64,000 bases of DNA from Ctena decussata (GCA_963989385.1 OZ022506.1:5497415-5561414), one strand, 5' to 3'. Shown: positions 22,556-34,996, numbered from the stretch's first letter. Notes: a model not told the origin generated them from the letters alone. Numbers and translations are program-made.

Positions 22556-23041
22556 TTATGTATTGGGTTTCGAATGCCATGCTAACGTTTTCAACGTTAA
22601 TGTTTTCAACGGTGAATATTGTGACATGAAAAGCAAAAACAGTAAAACAGAGATGGTAAACCTATGTGTGCAAGGCGATTTTAGCAAATGTTTGTAGAAC
22701 CACCTGTCCTGGTCCAAATAAGAACCCACGATCTCCGAGAATATCTTAAGAACCTTAGTGATCACAACTTCAAAATATAAGTTTGATGACTGTAAAACAT
22801 CATAGAAAGACTGGCTGATCTTTGACTTAGCCGGTGCATGTATATAAATTATTAGCTTGTTCATTAAAGGCCCCATTGCTCTATCAGCGTGAAACATTTT
22901 ATCATCAGGTATCGCTGCAAGCTTCTCAATATAGTTTCGACAGTATAAATGACCGTGATTAGCCAGCTTTAAACAAGTAAACATCCTTGAGTTTCGCATA
23001 AGAAGGGTTTGAAAACTTATTTGGGTCATTTTAGCTGGCAA
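22556..23041 (-). CDS. Unrecognised ORF of up to 161 codons
   Basis: This is the longest ORF not explained by the lectin gene or a repeat. The track-style start is a TTG; the first ATG is four codons further in (23027-23029 region), giving about 157 residues. The predicted protein is mixed and not low-complexity, with a hydrophobic C-terminal stretch. I recognise no domain. It begins 150 bases beyond the mariner-like MITE at 21544-22409. No promoter or splice support is visible, so it may be an exon, a decayed gene or chance. Confidence 0.2.
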   Translation of the reverse strand: MPAKMTQISFQTLLMRNSRMFTCLKLANHGHLYCRNYIEKLAAIPDDKMFHADRAMGPLMNKLIIYIHAPAKSKISQSFYDVLQSSNLYFEVVITKVLKIFSEIVGSYLDQDRWFYKHLLKSPCTHRFTISVLLFLLFMSQYSPLKTLTLKTLAWHSKPNT

Positions 23042-23049
23042 CTAAAATG

Positions 23050-23989
23050 ACCTACTTTCGATTTCATCGAGAAAAAAAAAACGGTAAAAATACAACGTAC
23101 AGGCGTGGAATCCCTATCATTTTCCCGCCTATGTTTATATAGCATTGCTAGACGGGAAACCAGAACATGAAATTTTAATTTGTGGAGCGATTTGTTATTT
23201 TTGAAAAACTTGTTTTCTCTACTTTTTGCCAGTTATATGAGTCGATATATGCACATCAACCCGTATTTTATTACCAAACGCGAAAGCTGAACTGCCTTTT
23301 ACAATGATTTGAGTTTAGACGTTTTTTATCACTGATAGGACTATGGAGACTTTAATACTGAGACCCCTATTCGCATACTAAACTCAAACGCAACGATGGT
23401 CGAGTCGTATTGACAGACATAAGTGCAGCTGGAATAAACTCCAATAAGCGGTGAAGCTCCCTAGACGGCGACTCGAGTTAAGTTAATTTATCAATATTTC
23501 AGCGATTTCATGACTATAAGATAAGACAATGCGAAGAAGCACGACTACCAAAGGTTGTTGTTATAGGCCAGATTGTTTCTATGTTATACTTGTTTTTTTT
23601 TTTTTTTTTTGTATGTGTGTGGAAATTCGTATTGTAAGGGTGCTGCGTTTCACAGACAGAGTATTGGCTTACGTCACTATATGTAAGTTGTATTTCCTTT
23701 CAGCTTTAATAACGGTTAAGAAAATATTTAGTCTATATTCAGACGTCTCCAAGAGAGAGAGACAGGGGAGAGCGGGAGAGAGCCCCCGACACACACACAC
23801 ACACTCGGGCTACGTTTAGTGTCGGCGAGTTTTACTAGTGTAAGCTATAGAATGGTTCGTCCGCCTGTACGGAGACATAATCCACGAGCTTTAGCGAGCG
23901 ATCTTTCTCACTTATAGCATGATATCCATTGTAGGTCTTGCACGTTATGGGGTATCTCATGCTAAAACTTTGGGTATCTGAGGATCATA
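23050..23989. other. Simple-sequence stretches, no gene seen
   Basis: It contains a poly-T (23590-23611) and (GA)n then (CA)n (23754-23806). The part at 23690-23770 resembles the reverse strand of the 23990 repeat family (TATTCAGACGTCTCC, AGAGAGAGA). Confidence 0.5.
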
Positions 23990-24175
23990 CTACAAATCTG
24001 GATAATAATTGCTGTGTTTGCAGCAGGTGCAGGATGGGGTTCGAAAATCGTTTTACTCTCGTCTGTCCTATCGTCCTTTCCTTCTTCCTCGCTCTGGCAG
24101 ACCACTAGATAAAGACTGAAGCACTGTCTCAAATAGCCGTAAAACCCCAAACTAACAACCACCCAAACCTGCCAA
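23990..24175 (+). repeat. Dispersed repeat, copy related to 6655
   Basis: GCAGCAGGTGCAGGATGGGG, TCGTCCTTTCC, AAAGACTGAAGCACTGTCTC and CCGTAAAACCCCAAACTAAC follow the same order as 6655-6800. Confidence 0.5.
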
Positions 24176-24582
24176 AAACCAATCGAATTTCTAACTTGAC
24201 TGATATCTTAACAATGTTGAGCCACCATATAACTTTTTGAATAGGAAATATTATTTACACATTTTTAGCGGAAACCAGATCTACAAAGAGGCGTAATTTC
24301 ATCAAAAACCTATTCGAGCCCCTGGTTTTTTAGGCTGACTTGTCTCCAGTCAACATAAATGTATATTCAAAATGTCATTGGGATCCGACAAATGCTGTAT
24401 AAGTGGAAACCTAAAATGCGGACAGCAGACTGGCGTACAGATCGAAAACAATATACCCTAACCCCAAACTCCTTTGCGATATAGGTGGTAGTGGTGTGAT
24501 TAAGGAAAGGGGTGGGATATGTATGTTCAAACGAATAAAAATCTTTGAAAGTGCTAAGCTTCAACATACACATTGTTTTTGT

Positions 24583-24583
24583 T

Positions 24584-24618
<35 letters not shown>
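24583..24618. repeat. Poly-T tract
   Basis: A run of about 33 T, possibly the reverse-strand poly-A tail of a retroposed sequence. Confidence 0.9.
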
Positions 24619-24622
<4 letters not shown>

Positions 24623-24821
24623 TCAGTTTTATACAATATTAATGGAGGGTGCTCATCATAAATGTTCTACATTGACCTTAGCTACATAACCCTAGCTGAT
24701 CTTGAATCAAGTACTGTTACATATCATTAGTTTCAAACACACACAAGAACATACATAATAATAATAATAAAAACACATTTCAATGTTAAATATTATTGTC
24801 TTAAAATGACTATTTTCTTTT

Positions 24822-26222
24822 TATCCCCCGCCGAAGGCGGAGGGATATAGTTTTCTCCATGTCCGTCCGTCCGTCCTTCCTTCCATCCGTCCGTCCTTCT
24901 GTCCGTCCGTCCGGGGCCATAACTAAGTAACCACTAGACAGAATTTCATGAAACTTAAAATAAGTATATATCACTATAACGCACTGATGTACATGAAGTT
25001 TCGTCAGACTGGCTTCAGTAATACATGAGTTATTGCCCTTTCATTGACGTAAAATCAGTGAAATGAGCCATAACTAAGTAACCACTAAACAGAATTTCAT
25101 GAAACTCAAAATAAATATATATCACTATACCGCGCTGATGCACATGAAGTTTCGTTAGACTGGCTTTAGCAATACATGAGTTATCTCCCTTTAATTGACG
25201 TAAAAACAGTGAAATGACCCATAACTAAGTAACCACTGGAGAGAAATTCATGAAACTCAAGATAAATATATATCACTATAGCACGCTGATGCACATGAAG
25301 TTTCGTTAGACTGGCTCTTGTAATGCATGAGTTATTGCCCTTTAATTGACTTAAAATCAATGAAATGAATCGTAACTAAGTAACCACTGGACAGAATTTT
25401 ATGAAACTTAAAGCAAGTATATATCTCTATAATGCGCTGATGCACTTGAAGTTTCATCAGACTGACTTTAGCAATGCATGAGTTATCACCCTTTAATTGA
25501 CTTAAAATCAATGGAATGAGCAATAACTAAGTAACCAATTACCAAAACTTCATGAAAGTTTAATTGAATATGAATCACCATAACACAGATATGCACATAA
25601 AGTTTCATCAGAATGGCATCAGTACTGCTCGAGTTATTGCCCTTGAATCAATGTGAGATTGGCAATTCAATCTATAACTAAGGCATCAATACATAGAATT
25701 CTATGAAACTTATACTAAATATATATCACCATAACAAATTGGTGCATCTTACTTTTTGTCGGAATTGCTTCAGTAAGCAATGAGTTATTGCCCTTGAATT
25801 GGTTTTAAATAAAAAAATTGAGTCATATCTAAGTAACCAATGAATGGAATTTTACGAAATTTATAATAATTATGTATTGTCATGACACAGCAGTGCACAT
25901 TAAGTTTTGTTGTAATCACTTCAGTAGTGCATGATTTGATGCCCTTGAATTGATTTAAAATCCATAAATAAGTCATTAGTAAGGTACGGACGATTACAAT
26001 TTCTTGTAGCTGAACTAAAAATGTATCATCATAGAGCATTGATGCTGAAGCAAGTGTTTAAGAAGAACAGCTTCAGCTTATGCCTTACTTATCCCAGAGT
26101 TATTGCCCTTGATTTTATGTACTATCCACAAGTTCAGCCTTAGCTAAGTAACCAGTGAACAAAATTTTATGAAACTTAAAATTACCCATAAACGAATCAG
26201 GGCCACTTTGGCGGGGGATATA
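24822..26222 (+). mobile_element. Hairpin-capped tandem-repeat element F
   Basis: It starts with the hairpin TATCCCCCGCC..GGCGGAGGGATA followed by (GTCC)n at 24858-24915. Eight or nine units of about 151 bp follow (ATAACTAAGTAACCACT, GAATTTCATGAAACTTAAA, ATATATCACTATA, GAGTTATTGCCCTT). It ends GGCGGGGGATATA, complementary to the start. There is no coding sequence. Confidence 0.75.
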
Positions 26223-26329
26223 AATTCTCTGAATTTTCTTGTTCTTTTTTAATCTCTAGTCCTCTCAGGATCAATGGTACAGTGGTACAATGATATAGAA
26301 ACACGCCCATAACAATTAATTTCAGTATT

Positions 26330-26490
26330 ATCGAAGCTGTTACACTCCGAACTACCAAGCCAGGGGTCGCAAGATAGATCCCCCGCTTCTCCGGTCTTTC
26401 AGATGAGACTATCAACCGAGGTCCCGTCTCCATATGACCTCGTTGTCGGTGGGACGTTAAACCCGAGTTCACTCACTCACTCGAAGCTGT
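26330..26490 (+). mobile_element. SINE-like sequence with ACTCACTCACTC tail
   Basis: The 3' part reads CGGTGGGACGTTAAACCC followed by (ACTC)n. That kind of tail is known from mollusc SINE families. The 5' head is not clear. Confidence 0.5.
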
Positions 26491-26625
26491 TCATTGCATG
26501 CAACAACGTCGTCCCCGTGTCACTTTACTAGTAAATGCCCAGTTTGGATAAAATACGTGGTATAAAAGCTGTTCGCGAAACAAGTAAAGAAAGCGCATAC
26601 GACGTGTAAAGGCGAGAAAGGGGTG

Positions 26626-26682
26626 CTGGTTGGGGGGGTGCTGGTGGGGGGGGTGCTGGTTGGGGGGGGGGGGGGGTAGGCT
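26626..26682. repeat. G-rich minisatellite, GGGGGTGCTGGT unit
   Basis: About four units end in a 14-base G run. The G runs could form quadruplexes. Confidence 0.85.
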
Positions 26683-26749
26683 CGCAGAAATTTCATGGCA
26701 TTACCAGCCGGTAGGGTTAAACAACAATAAATAGTGGTACGAGAACAGG

Positions 26750-26880
26750 AAAATCGATTAAAGTTTCAGCTAAAATACTGGAGAAGGACGTGATAGATTC
26801 CATGACCGATGACTAGGCAGGTAGCTCAACCACTACACCACGAACGCTTCTGCAGACACAGCAATGTTAACCGGACGGAC
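26750..26880 (-). mobile_element. Degenerate tRNA-derived SINE
   Basis: On the - strand GTGGTGTAGTGGTTGAGCTA looks like a tRNA A box, with only a weak B box. It is decayed. Confidence 0.35.
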
Positions 26881-27138
26881 GCTCAGACGTCAAGCAGAAA
26901 AGCATAGTTCCCGCGGTATATTTATAATTTTACGAATATACTGTTAGTATGATCTGGTTCTACATTGTTAAGTCAGCCGTGTCTCAAAATTTAGAGTCAT
27001 TACAGTTTATATGTTTTAGGAGGTCCTGTCTGGGCCCACAATGTCCTTTACATGGTGTGAGTCTAATTTGGGTGTAGCTAGAGTCTCCTCCACGAAGACA
27101 AAGTGAACTAGAAATAGCAGTAAGCATGCCTTACTAAA

Positions 27139-30100
27139 TACCCCCCGCATGTATTAGTGAGTATCATCATGCAAAAGAGGGACCAGATTTCAAAAAGAAA
27201 ACCTTAATGAACATCTTCATACCAATATGTGCTCACATACTTAATTTCAAGAAAATCGGTCAAGTGGTCTAGGAGGAGTTGCGATAACAAACCTTTTTAA
27301 CAAAAAAAATATAAAGGGGCATAACTCAGCAGTCAGATGCTTCCGGAAAAAACTGGAAAATTCGTGTCAATTATTGTCTTATGGTACATTTATGTACTAA
27401 AATTTGAATAAAATTAAAGCAAAAATTACTAAAATATACCCAAAAATTAGGGCAATAAATGTCAAAAAGGGGCATAACTCAGGAAAAAAGGGGTCAGATT
27501 TAAAAAAGGAAACCTTATTGCACATCTTCATACCAATATGTGTTCACATACTTAATTTCATGAAAATCGGTTTAGCGGTCTAGGAGGAGTTGCGATAACA
27601 CTCCTTTTTTTTTAAATATAAAGGGGCATAACTCAGCAGGCAAATGCTTCCAAGAAAAAATAAAAAATACGTGTCAAATACTTTCTTATGGTGCATCTAT
27701 GTACCAAATTTGAATAAAAATAAAGCAAAAATGACTGACATAACCCCAAAAATTAGGGCAAAAAATGACAAAAAGGGGCGTAACTCAGAAAAAGAGGGGT
27801 CAGATTTCAAAAAGGAAAACTTAATGCACATCTTCATACCAATACGTGTTCACATTCTTAATTTCAAGAAAATCGGTCAAGCAGTCTAGGAGAAGTTGCG
27901 ATAACAATCCCTTTTTTACAAAAAAATATAAAGGGGCATAACTCAGCAGGCAAATGCTTCCGAAAAAAAAACAGGAAAACACATGTCAACTATTTTCTTA
28001 TGGTGCATCTATGGACTAAATTTGAAAAACAAGTAGCCCAAAGGGCAACAATTGCTCACCTGAGAGACATTGTAAACCTATAGGGATATTTAAGATGCTC
28101 AAGGGCAGCTAACTCCACAGTCAGTGGTCCAATCAGGCTGAAAATTAAACTCATCCAAAACATTATGTATGCCCTCATTTAATATATGCAAGTTTAAAAA
28201 GTATCCGATCAAGAGCACAATAGACAGAGCTGTCAAGGGCAGCTAACTTCGTAGTGGTTGGCCTGATCTGGCCAAAATTTGAACTTGTTTAAGATATTAT
28301 GCATTTCCTCATTACCTGCAAGTTTGATAAGAATCGGATCAGTAGAAACCAAGAAAAAGTGGCAACACTGATTTTTTGGATGCTCAGGGCAGGTACTCCA
28401 TAGTCAGTGGTGGGATCTAGCCGAAATGCTAACTAATCCAAGCTTTTATGCATATCCTCATTACCTGCAAGTATGAAGAGGATCCTATGGAAAAAGAAAA
28501 TGTGATGACGTTGTTTTCTCCATTATAAGACTATGGGTTTTTTTTCAAACGCTTAAGGGCAGCTAACTCCCTAGTCTGTGCTCAAATCCACCCAAATTTC
28601 AAACTCATCCAAGCTCTTATGTATGTCATCATTACCTGCAAGTATGATAAGGATCTAATCAAAAACCTTGATTGCAGAACCCTGAAAGTCAAACTTGCTC
28701 GAGATATTGTCATGCCCTACATTTGTGTGAATTTATTTTAAAATCCATTGAGAAATGTAGGTGCTAGAGCGATGACAAAGTTTTTCTAAAAATAGCCACA
28801 GTGACCTTGACCTTTGGCACAGCATCCTGAAAGTCTGTCTTGCTTGAGATATTGTCATACCCTGCATTTGTGTCAAGTTATTTAAAAATCCATGGAGAAA
28901 TGAAGGTGCTAGGGCAATGACAAAGTTTTTCTAAAAATAGCCACAGTGACCTTGACCTTGGGCGCAGCACCCTGAAAGTCAAACTTGCTCGAGATATTGT
29001 CATGCCCTACATTTGTGTGAAGTTGATTTAAAATTCATGGAGAAATGTAGGGGCTAGAGCGATGACCAAGTTTTTCTAAAAATAGCCACAGTGACCTTGA
29101 CCCTGGGTGCAGCACCCTAGATGTCAAACTTGCTCGAGATATTGTCATGCCCTACATTTGTGTGAAGTTATTTTAAAATCTGCTGAGAAATGTAGGTGCT
29201 AGAGTACTGACAAAGTTTTTCTAAAAATAGCCATAGTGACCTTCATCTTGGGCGCAGCATCCTGAAAGCCGAACATGCTCGAGATATTGTCATACCCTAC
29301 ATTTGTGTGAAGTTATTTCAAAATCCGTTGAGAAATGTAGGCAATAGAGCGATGACAAGGTTTTTCTCAAAATATGTGATGACATTGTTTTGTCCATTAT
29401 AACACTATGGGATTTTTTTCAAACGCTCAAGGGCAGCTAACTCCATAGTCTGTGCTTGAATCCGGCCAAATTTCGAACTCATCCAAGCTCTTATGTATGT
29501 CATCATTACCTGCAAGTATGATAAGGATCTAAGCAAAAACAGTTGAGAAAACGTGATGACGCCATTTTCCCCATTATAACCCTATGGGATTTTTTTCAAA
29601 CGCTCAAGGGCAGCTAACTCCGTAGTCTGTGCTCGAATCCGGTCAAATTTCGAACTCATCCAAGCTCTTGTGTATGTCATCATTACCTGCAAGTATGATA
29701 AGGATCTAATCAAAAACAGTCGAGAAAACGTGATGACGCCATTTTCCCCATTATAACCCTATGGGGGCTATCTGTTGCTATGGAAACCAGAGTTCTGAGC
29801 TGATCGGCACCAAAACCTAATGCAGCCTTTCCCCCACCCAAATGATGCTTCAGATAAAATTTGTTGCGAGTGGCCTACTGGTCTCTGAGATATTTATGTT
29901 TGAAAGTGTTGACGCACCCACGGACCCACAGACCCACGGACCCACGCACGGACGATGGCTCGACTCCCATCCTATAAGCTCACCTTTGAGCCTTCGGCTC
30001 AGGTGAGCTAAAAAACCACAGTGACCTTGACCTTGGGCGCAGCACCCTGAAAGTCGAACTTGCTCGAGATATTGTCATACCCTACATTTGTGTGAAGCCA

Positions 30101-31912
30101 TTTCAAAATCCATGGAGAAATGTAGGTGCTAGAGCCATGACAAAGTTTTTCTAAAATTAGCCACAGTGACCTTGACCTTGGGTGCAGCACTCTGAAAGTC
30201 GAACTTGCTTGAGATATTGTCATGCCCTACATTTGTGTGAAGATATTTCAAAATCCGTTGAGAAATGTAGGCGCTAGAGCGATGACAAAGTTTTTCTAAA
30301 AATAGCCACAGTGACCTTGACCTTGGGCGCAGCACCCTGAAAGTCAAACTTGCTCGAGATATTGTCATGCCCTACATTTGTGTGAAGTTATTTTAAAATC
30401 CGTTGAGAAATGTAGGCCTTAGAGCGATGACAAAGTTTTTCTAAAAATAGCCACAGTGACCTTGACCTTGGGTGCAGCACCCTGAAAGTCGAACTTGCTC
30501 AAAATATTGTCATGCCCTACATTTGTGTGAAGTTATTTCAAAATCCATTGAGAAATGTAGGCGCTAGAGCGATGACAAAGATTTTCTAAAAATAGCCAAA
30601 GTGACCTTGACCTTGGGCTCAGCACCCTGAAAGTCAAACTTGCTCGAGATATTGTCATGCCCTACATTTGTGTGAAGTTATTTTAAAATCCATTGAGAAA
30701 TGTAGGTGCTAGAGCGCTGACAAAGTTTTTCTAAAATTAGCCACAGTGACCTTGACCTTGGGCGCAGCATCCTGAAAGTCGAACTTGCTCGAGATATTGT
30801 CACGCCCTACATTTGTGTGAAGTTATTTTAAAATCCGTTGAGAAATGTAGGCAATAGAGCGATGACAAAGTTTTTCTAAAAATATGTGATGACGTTGTTT
30901 TCTCCATTATAACACTATGGGATTTTTTTTCAAACGCTCAAGGGCAGCTAACTCCGTAGTCTGTGCTCGAATCCGGCCAAATTTCGAACTCATCCAAGCT
31001 CTTATGTATGTCATCATTACCTGCAAGTACGATAAGGATCTAAGCAAAAACAGTTGAGAAAAGGTGATGACGCCATTTTCCCCATTATAACCCTATGGGA
31101 TTTTTTTCAAACGCTCAAGGGCAGCTTACTCCGTAGTCTGTGCTCAAATCCGACCAAATTTCGAAGTCATCCAAGCTCTTGTGTATGTCATCATTACCTG
31201 CAAGTATGATAAGGATCTAATCAAAAACAGTTGAGAAAACGTGATGACGCCGTTTTCCCCATTATAACCCTATGGGGGCTATCTGTTGCCATGGAAACCA
31301 GAGTTCTAAGCTGATCGGCACCAAAACCTAATGCAGCCTTTCCCCCACCCAAATGATGCTTCAGATAAAATTTGATTGCGATCGGCCCACCGGTCTCTGA
31401 GATATTTATGTTTGAAAGTGTTGACGCACCCACGCACCCACGGACGGACGGACGACGGCTCGACTCCCATCCTATAAGCTCACCTCTGAGCCTTCGGCTC
31501 AGGTGAGCTAAAAATAAGTAAAAATGACTGGAATAAACCAAAAAAAAAGGGCAAAAAATGCCAAAAAGGGGCATAACTCGGGGAAGAGGAGCAGATTTCA
31601 AAAAGGAAACCTTTATGCACATCTTCATACCATTATGTGTTCACATACTTAATTTCAAGAAAATCGCTCAAGCGGTCTAGGAGGAGTTGCGATAACAACC
31701 TTTTTTCACAAAAAATATAAAGGGGCATAACTCAGGACTGAAATTCATCTACGGATATCGAAAAATACGTATCAACTCTCTTTATGCCGCATCCATGGAC
31801 AAGATTTGAAACAAATCAGAGCGAATGTTGCGGACGGACGGACGGAATGACGGACGGACGGAAGGACAACGTGAAAACAGTATACCCCCCTCAAACATAG
31901 TTTGCGGGGGGC
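27139..31912 (-). mobile_element. Hairpin-capped tandem-repeat element D, split by element C
   Basis: It starts ACCCCCCGCATG and ends with GACGGACGGACGGAATGACG and a hairpin TACCCCCCTCAAA..TTTGCGGGGGG (31881-31912). Units of about 310 bp (AAGGGGCATAACTCAGCAG, GTCTAGGAGGAGTTGCGATA, ACATCTTCATACCAATATGTG) lie at 27180-28029 and resume at 31512-31830, with element C in between. Confidence 0.75.
28030..31509 (-). mobile_element. Hairpin-capped tandem-repeat element C, nested in D and internally duplicated
   Basis: It starts ACAAGTAGCCCAAAGGGCAA with GCTCACCTGAG and ends with the hairpin AGCTCACCTCTGAGCC..GGCTCAGGTGAGCT (31478-31509). An almost identical hairpin at 29978-30009 marks an internal tandem duplication: 28770-30009 and 30016-31509 carry the same blocks. 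The core units are about 150 bp (CACAGTGACCTTGACCTTGG, TGCTCGAGATATTGTCATGC) and about 185 bp (CTCAAGGGCAGCTAACTCC). Confidence 0.75.
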
Positions 31913-32159
31913 AGAATAACAAAACTGTACTTGAACTTCACTCAAGGATTACTCGAGTATCACTTCAACCGACCTTACTCACGCCTACCAATCGCTCTCA
32001 TGCGAAACCACGGTTCAGAACGCCAATCCATGAGAAGAGTTAAGGCACATGGTCTTGCATTTTTCCAGATATGCATTTACTACGGCGAAGCATGTGTTCA
32101 AGGTCAATCTCGGCGATTTATAAATGTAGGGAAAAGTCGCATTCTTTTGCTAGATTTTG
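31913..32159. other. No feature seen
   Basis: Short unique-looking spacer after element D. Confidence 0.4.
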
Positions 32160-32322
32160 AGTCTCTGACCTCGTCAGTCGCTAAGAAGTGAACAATACTA
32201 CTGTATGCGTGAATCCAAATGTTGGAAGTAAGCTTACCGTGAGTCTCTGACCTTGTCAGTCGCAAAGAAGTAAATAGAACTACTGTATGCGAGAATCCAA
32301 ACGTTGGAAGTAAGCTTTCCGT
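32160..32322. repeat. Two-copy tandem repeat of about 81 bp
   Basis: GAGTCTCTGACCTCGTCAGT and the later GAGTCTCTGACCTTGTCAGT both run on into AAGAAGT..CTACTGTATGCG..AATCCAAA. Confidence 0.85.
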
Positions 32323-32427
32323 GATAGACAGTTTAGAATTTAGAAAATATATGCAAAAACTTGGCATCGTCAGCCCGGTTCCGCATAAGATAATAGAAAA
32401 TATAAGGAATTATTATCAAACACAAAT

Positions 32428-33152
32428 GAGGTCATCAAAATCTGACCGTGACCTTGTTTCCAAGGTCAAAGAAGGACTTAATATGTGACACATACACAGA
32501 TGCAGACGCCAACGAGATGCGAACTGAAGTCAATATGTATTCTCTCACCTTTAGTGGCGGGGGTGTAGGGCATAATATAGCAGTTAAAATAGTAATTTGA
32601 CCAAAGTTTCGTAATTCTAGGTCAAAATTAAATGAAAAACCATCTTCCAAGCAAGTTTATGTGTTCAGTCGACCATGAAAACTAGGTCATTGTGAAATTC
32701 TGGTAGCATCATCCGAATGTCCTGGTCAGGGTGCTTCCTTGACATGAGTTTGATGACAACTGGTCTGTTTATTTAACAATAAGGCCAAGAAATATTGAAA
32801 ATTGAGGACAAAAATATAAAAAATGCTGAATGTCAAAGGAAGTCTTTTTTGACAACATATGTTCAAATTAAACCAAATAAAATGATATGGAAATATAGTT
32901 TAGTTGTTCTGTTAATCATTTTATCAAATCCTGTCTGTCTGCTATACTCTTCTACCAAATGAGAATGTTTTTACAAGACAGACTAAAACCATGTTGGATT
33001 ACCCCACCCACCTATGTGGACCCATAGCTCAGTAAGTAGGGCTTTCCGACCAAAGTCACATATGGTCCAATAAACTAGACACATTGGAGTATACCATCAG
33101 TTAAAAAAAGAAAACTTTGGTAGGATGCAGAAAACCCACCTTATTGATACCT
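32428..33152. mobile_element. MITE family K, 5'-truncated copy
   Basis: It is nearly identical to 11540-12252 (GTGACCTTGTTTCCAAGGTC, CTCACCTTTAGTGGCGGGGG, CCCATAGCTCAGTAAGTAGG) and in the same orientation. It ends with the AACCCACCTTATTGATA terminus and a C run. The left arm of the palindrome and the left terminus are missing. Confidence 0.75.
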
Positions 33153-33625
33153 CCCCCCCCCCCTTTTTATATGAGTAAAGGCATATATACCTTAATTATC
33201 AAATTTTACTCCAGTTTTATAATTTGTTTACACGGTTTCTAATGACGTTTTCCCACAATGCTTTGTAAAACCGGCTAAACCTATAACGTTAACATTCGCA
33301 TGCAGAATACCGCAATAACACATAGTAGGTAGTGAGTATGATACTAGTATATGATATAACGGTTTTGGCATAGCTCTGCTCGTACGATAACTATCTTCAT
33401 TATATACCTATCAATGATACACCCTTTGAACTGCCTGTTTTCTGGCCATCTGATACAGACAGCCGTATCAAACTGACGTTTTTTGAATCCGTATCACTAT
33501 CCTTTAAAACGAGGCTATTCCTGTGTTCCAGCTTCAGACGCGTCATCCTTAACGCGCATCATAGAAACGAGAACCAGAAAAACAAAACAAGTGACGTTAC
33601 ATCAACAAACACGTGAAAAATGGCG
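33153..33625. other. No gene seen
   Basis: AT-rich stretch with no exon. The ORF at 33483-33746 runs into a SINE head and is discounted. Confidence 0.35.
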
Positions 33626-33628
33626 CGC

Positions 33629-33760
33629 CTCGATAGCTCAGTCGGTAACGTTTGCCTCACGACTAGCTACATACCTCTGCCGTGCAGGTTCGAATCCGGG
33701 TCGATGCATTAGCGCTGGCAAGTATGAATGGTTGGCTGTTCCCTAAGGTATATAATAAAC
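33629..33760 (+). mobile_element. tRNA-derived SINE
   Basis: CCTCGATAGCTCAGTCGGTA is an A box and GGTTCGAATCC a B box, about 50 bp apart. A tail of about 55 bp follows. The head is tRNA-like, but the intervening arm does not fold as a tRNA. Confidence 0.6.
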
Positions 33761-33762
33761 AA

Positions 33763-33924
33763 ATTATTATAATAGTAACTTGATCTGGCGTTATGTATCA
33801 CGTCTCGTAGATGAGCTCATACCATCGGATCACCCTCGACGCAAGCGTCTCGGGTGATCCGATGGTATGAGCTCATCAACTCGACGTGATACAGTACGCC
33901 AGATCAAGTTACTATTGTAATAAT
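33763..33924. mobile_element. Fold-back element, about 75-bp arms
   Basis: ATTATTATAATAGTAACTTG and CAAGTTACTATTGTAATAAT close it. The inner arms TGAGCTCATACCATCGGATC and GATCCGATGGTATGAGCTCA match perfectly. The loop is short (TCGACGCAAGCGTC). Confidence 0.85.
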
Positions 33925-34703
33925 GTGTATTTATTAGCTCATGAGATTATGGTACTTATCGCTTTGGCAAACAGCGAAGGCTCAGGCAAGACAGCGAGGA
34001 TGCGCAGTTTCGCCAGAGTCTTCGCTGTTCGCACACATAAAATATGGAAGTAGACGAAGGATTTGACTAAAAATCAGACGTATAGCCCAACCAAATGGCT
34101 AAGCATGCACTTTGAAGATTGAATTTTTGAAGGGCAATAAGTGCCTGAATCTCCATTTATTCTTTTTCTTATTTTCTCCCTTGTCCATGATATTGGCGAA
34201 GAAACAGCTGGATGTGGCATAAACATTTTCTTTATTAAAGCCTTGCTTGCGTGACAATTATCTGTTCTTATTTTCAGGTGGTTGTCCCCATTGTGATCCG
34301 TTTGGTCTGCCATTTAGCAGTGAAAGATATTAAAACAGATTCATATTTATTCATATTTATCATTATTGCATTTCATGATTTTGATTATTGAATTAGTGAT
34401 TGTATTCTTTCCTTAATTTGGTTTGTCCATTGAGTGTGTATATTATATGCCTTTACGGGCCAAAAATTTATAATAAAGATCATTTATTCGTGCAAACTTT
34501 GTAACATATAACTAAGAATCAGCTAGAGCAAAATCATGACAGCCCGTGGAACAAAGTACACAGCCGGGTCTGTCTTCGCTGGACTATAGGTGTTATGAAG
34601 TGGATGTAAACTGTACTGTTGCTATGGCTTTTGCACGATGCTATTGAAACAACAAAAATTCGGGTGTTATGTTCGACGCCAAAGTATCTTAAATACAGAG
34701 ATA
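33925..34703. other. No gene seen
   Basis: It contains an FB-1-like scrap at 33960-34035 (GCGAAGGCTCAGG, GAGTCTTCGCTG). The remaining ORFs are short and unrecognised. Confidence 0.35.
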
Positions 34704-34812
34704 TGAGCCGCGACACGAGGAAACCAACAAAGTAGCTGTGCGCCCAGCGCAGACTTAGATCAGCCTGGGCCGCCGCCCAGTCTGATCAGACTCTTTGCTA
34801 TGCGCTTAAAGA
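34704..34812 (+). mobile_element. Half of an FB-1 MITE
   Basis: Only the left arm is present (TGAGCCGCGACACGAGGAAA to GATCAGACTCTTTGC), breaking off near AAAGAC. It is a truncated or partly deleted copy. Confidence 0.75.
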
Positions 34813-34949
34813 CGAATATTCTCGTTTATTGGCTGCCATAGTCCTATTATGCAGCAATACAGTGACACTGCCATTTCATGAAAGGAAATATCCCATCTCA
34901 CATAGGTCATGACATAACAGGGTCAGAAAAAAACAAAACAATAAATACT

Positions 34950-34996
34950 GCGTGTGTGCGTGTGTGTGTGGGGGGGGGGGGGGGGGGGGGGGGGGC
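34950..34996. repeat. (TG)n and poly-G tract
   Basis: GTGTGTGCGTGTGTGTGTG followed by about 27 G, broken only at the end. Confidence 0.95.

Noticed and set aside
30008..30368. Ser/Arg-rich - strand ORFs
   Set aside because: They are phases of the 150-bp tandem repeat in element C.
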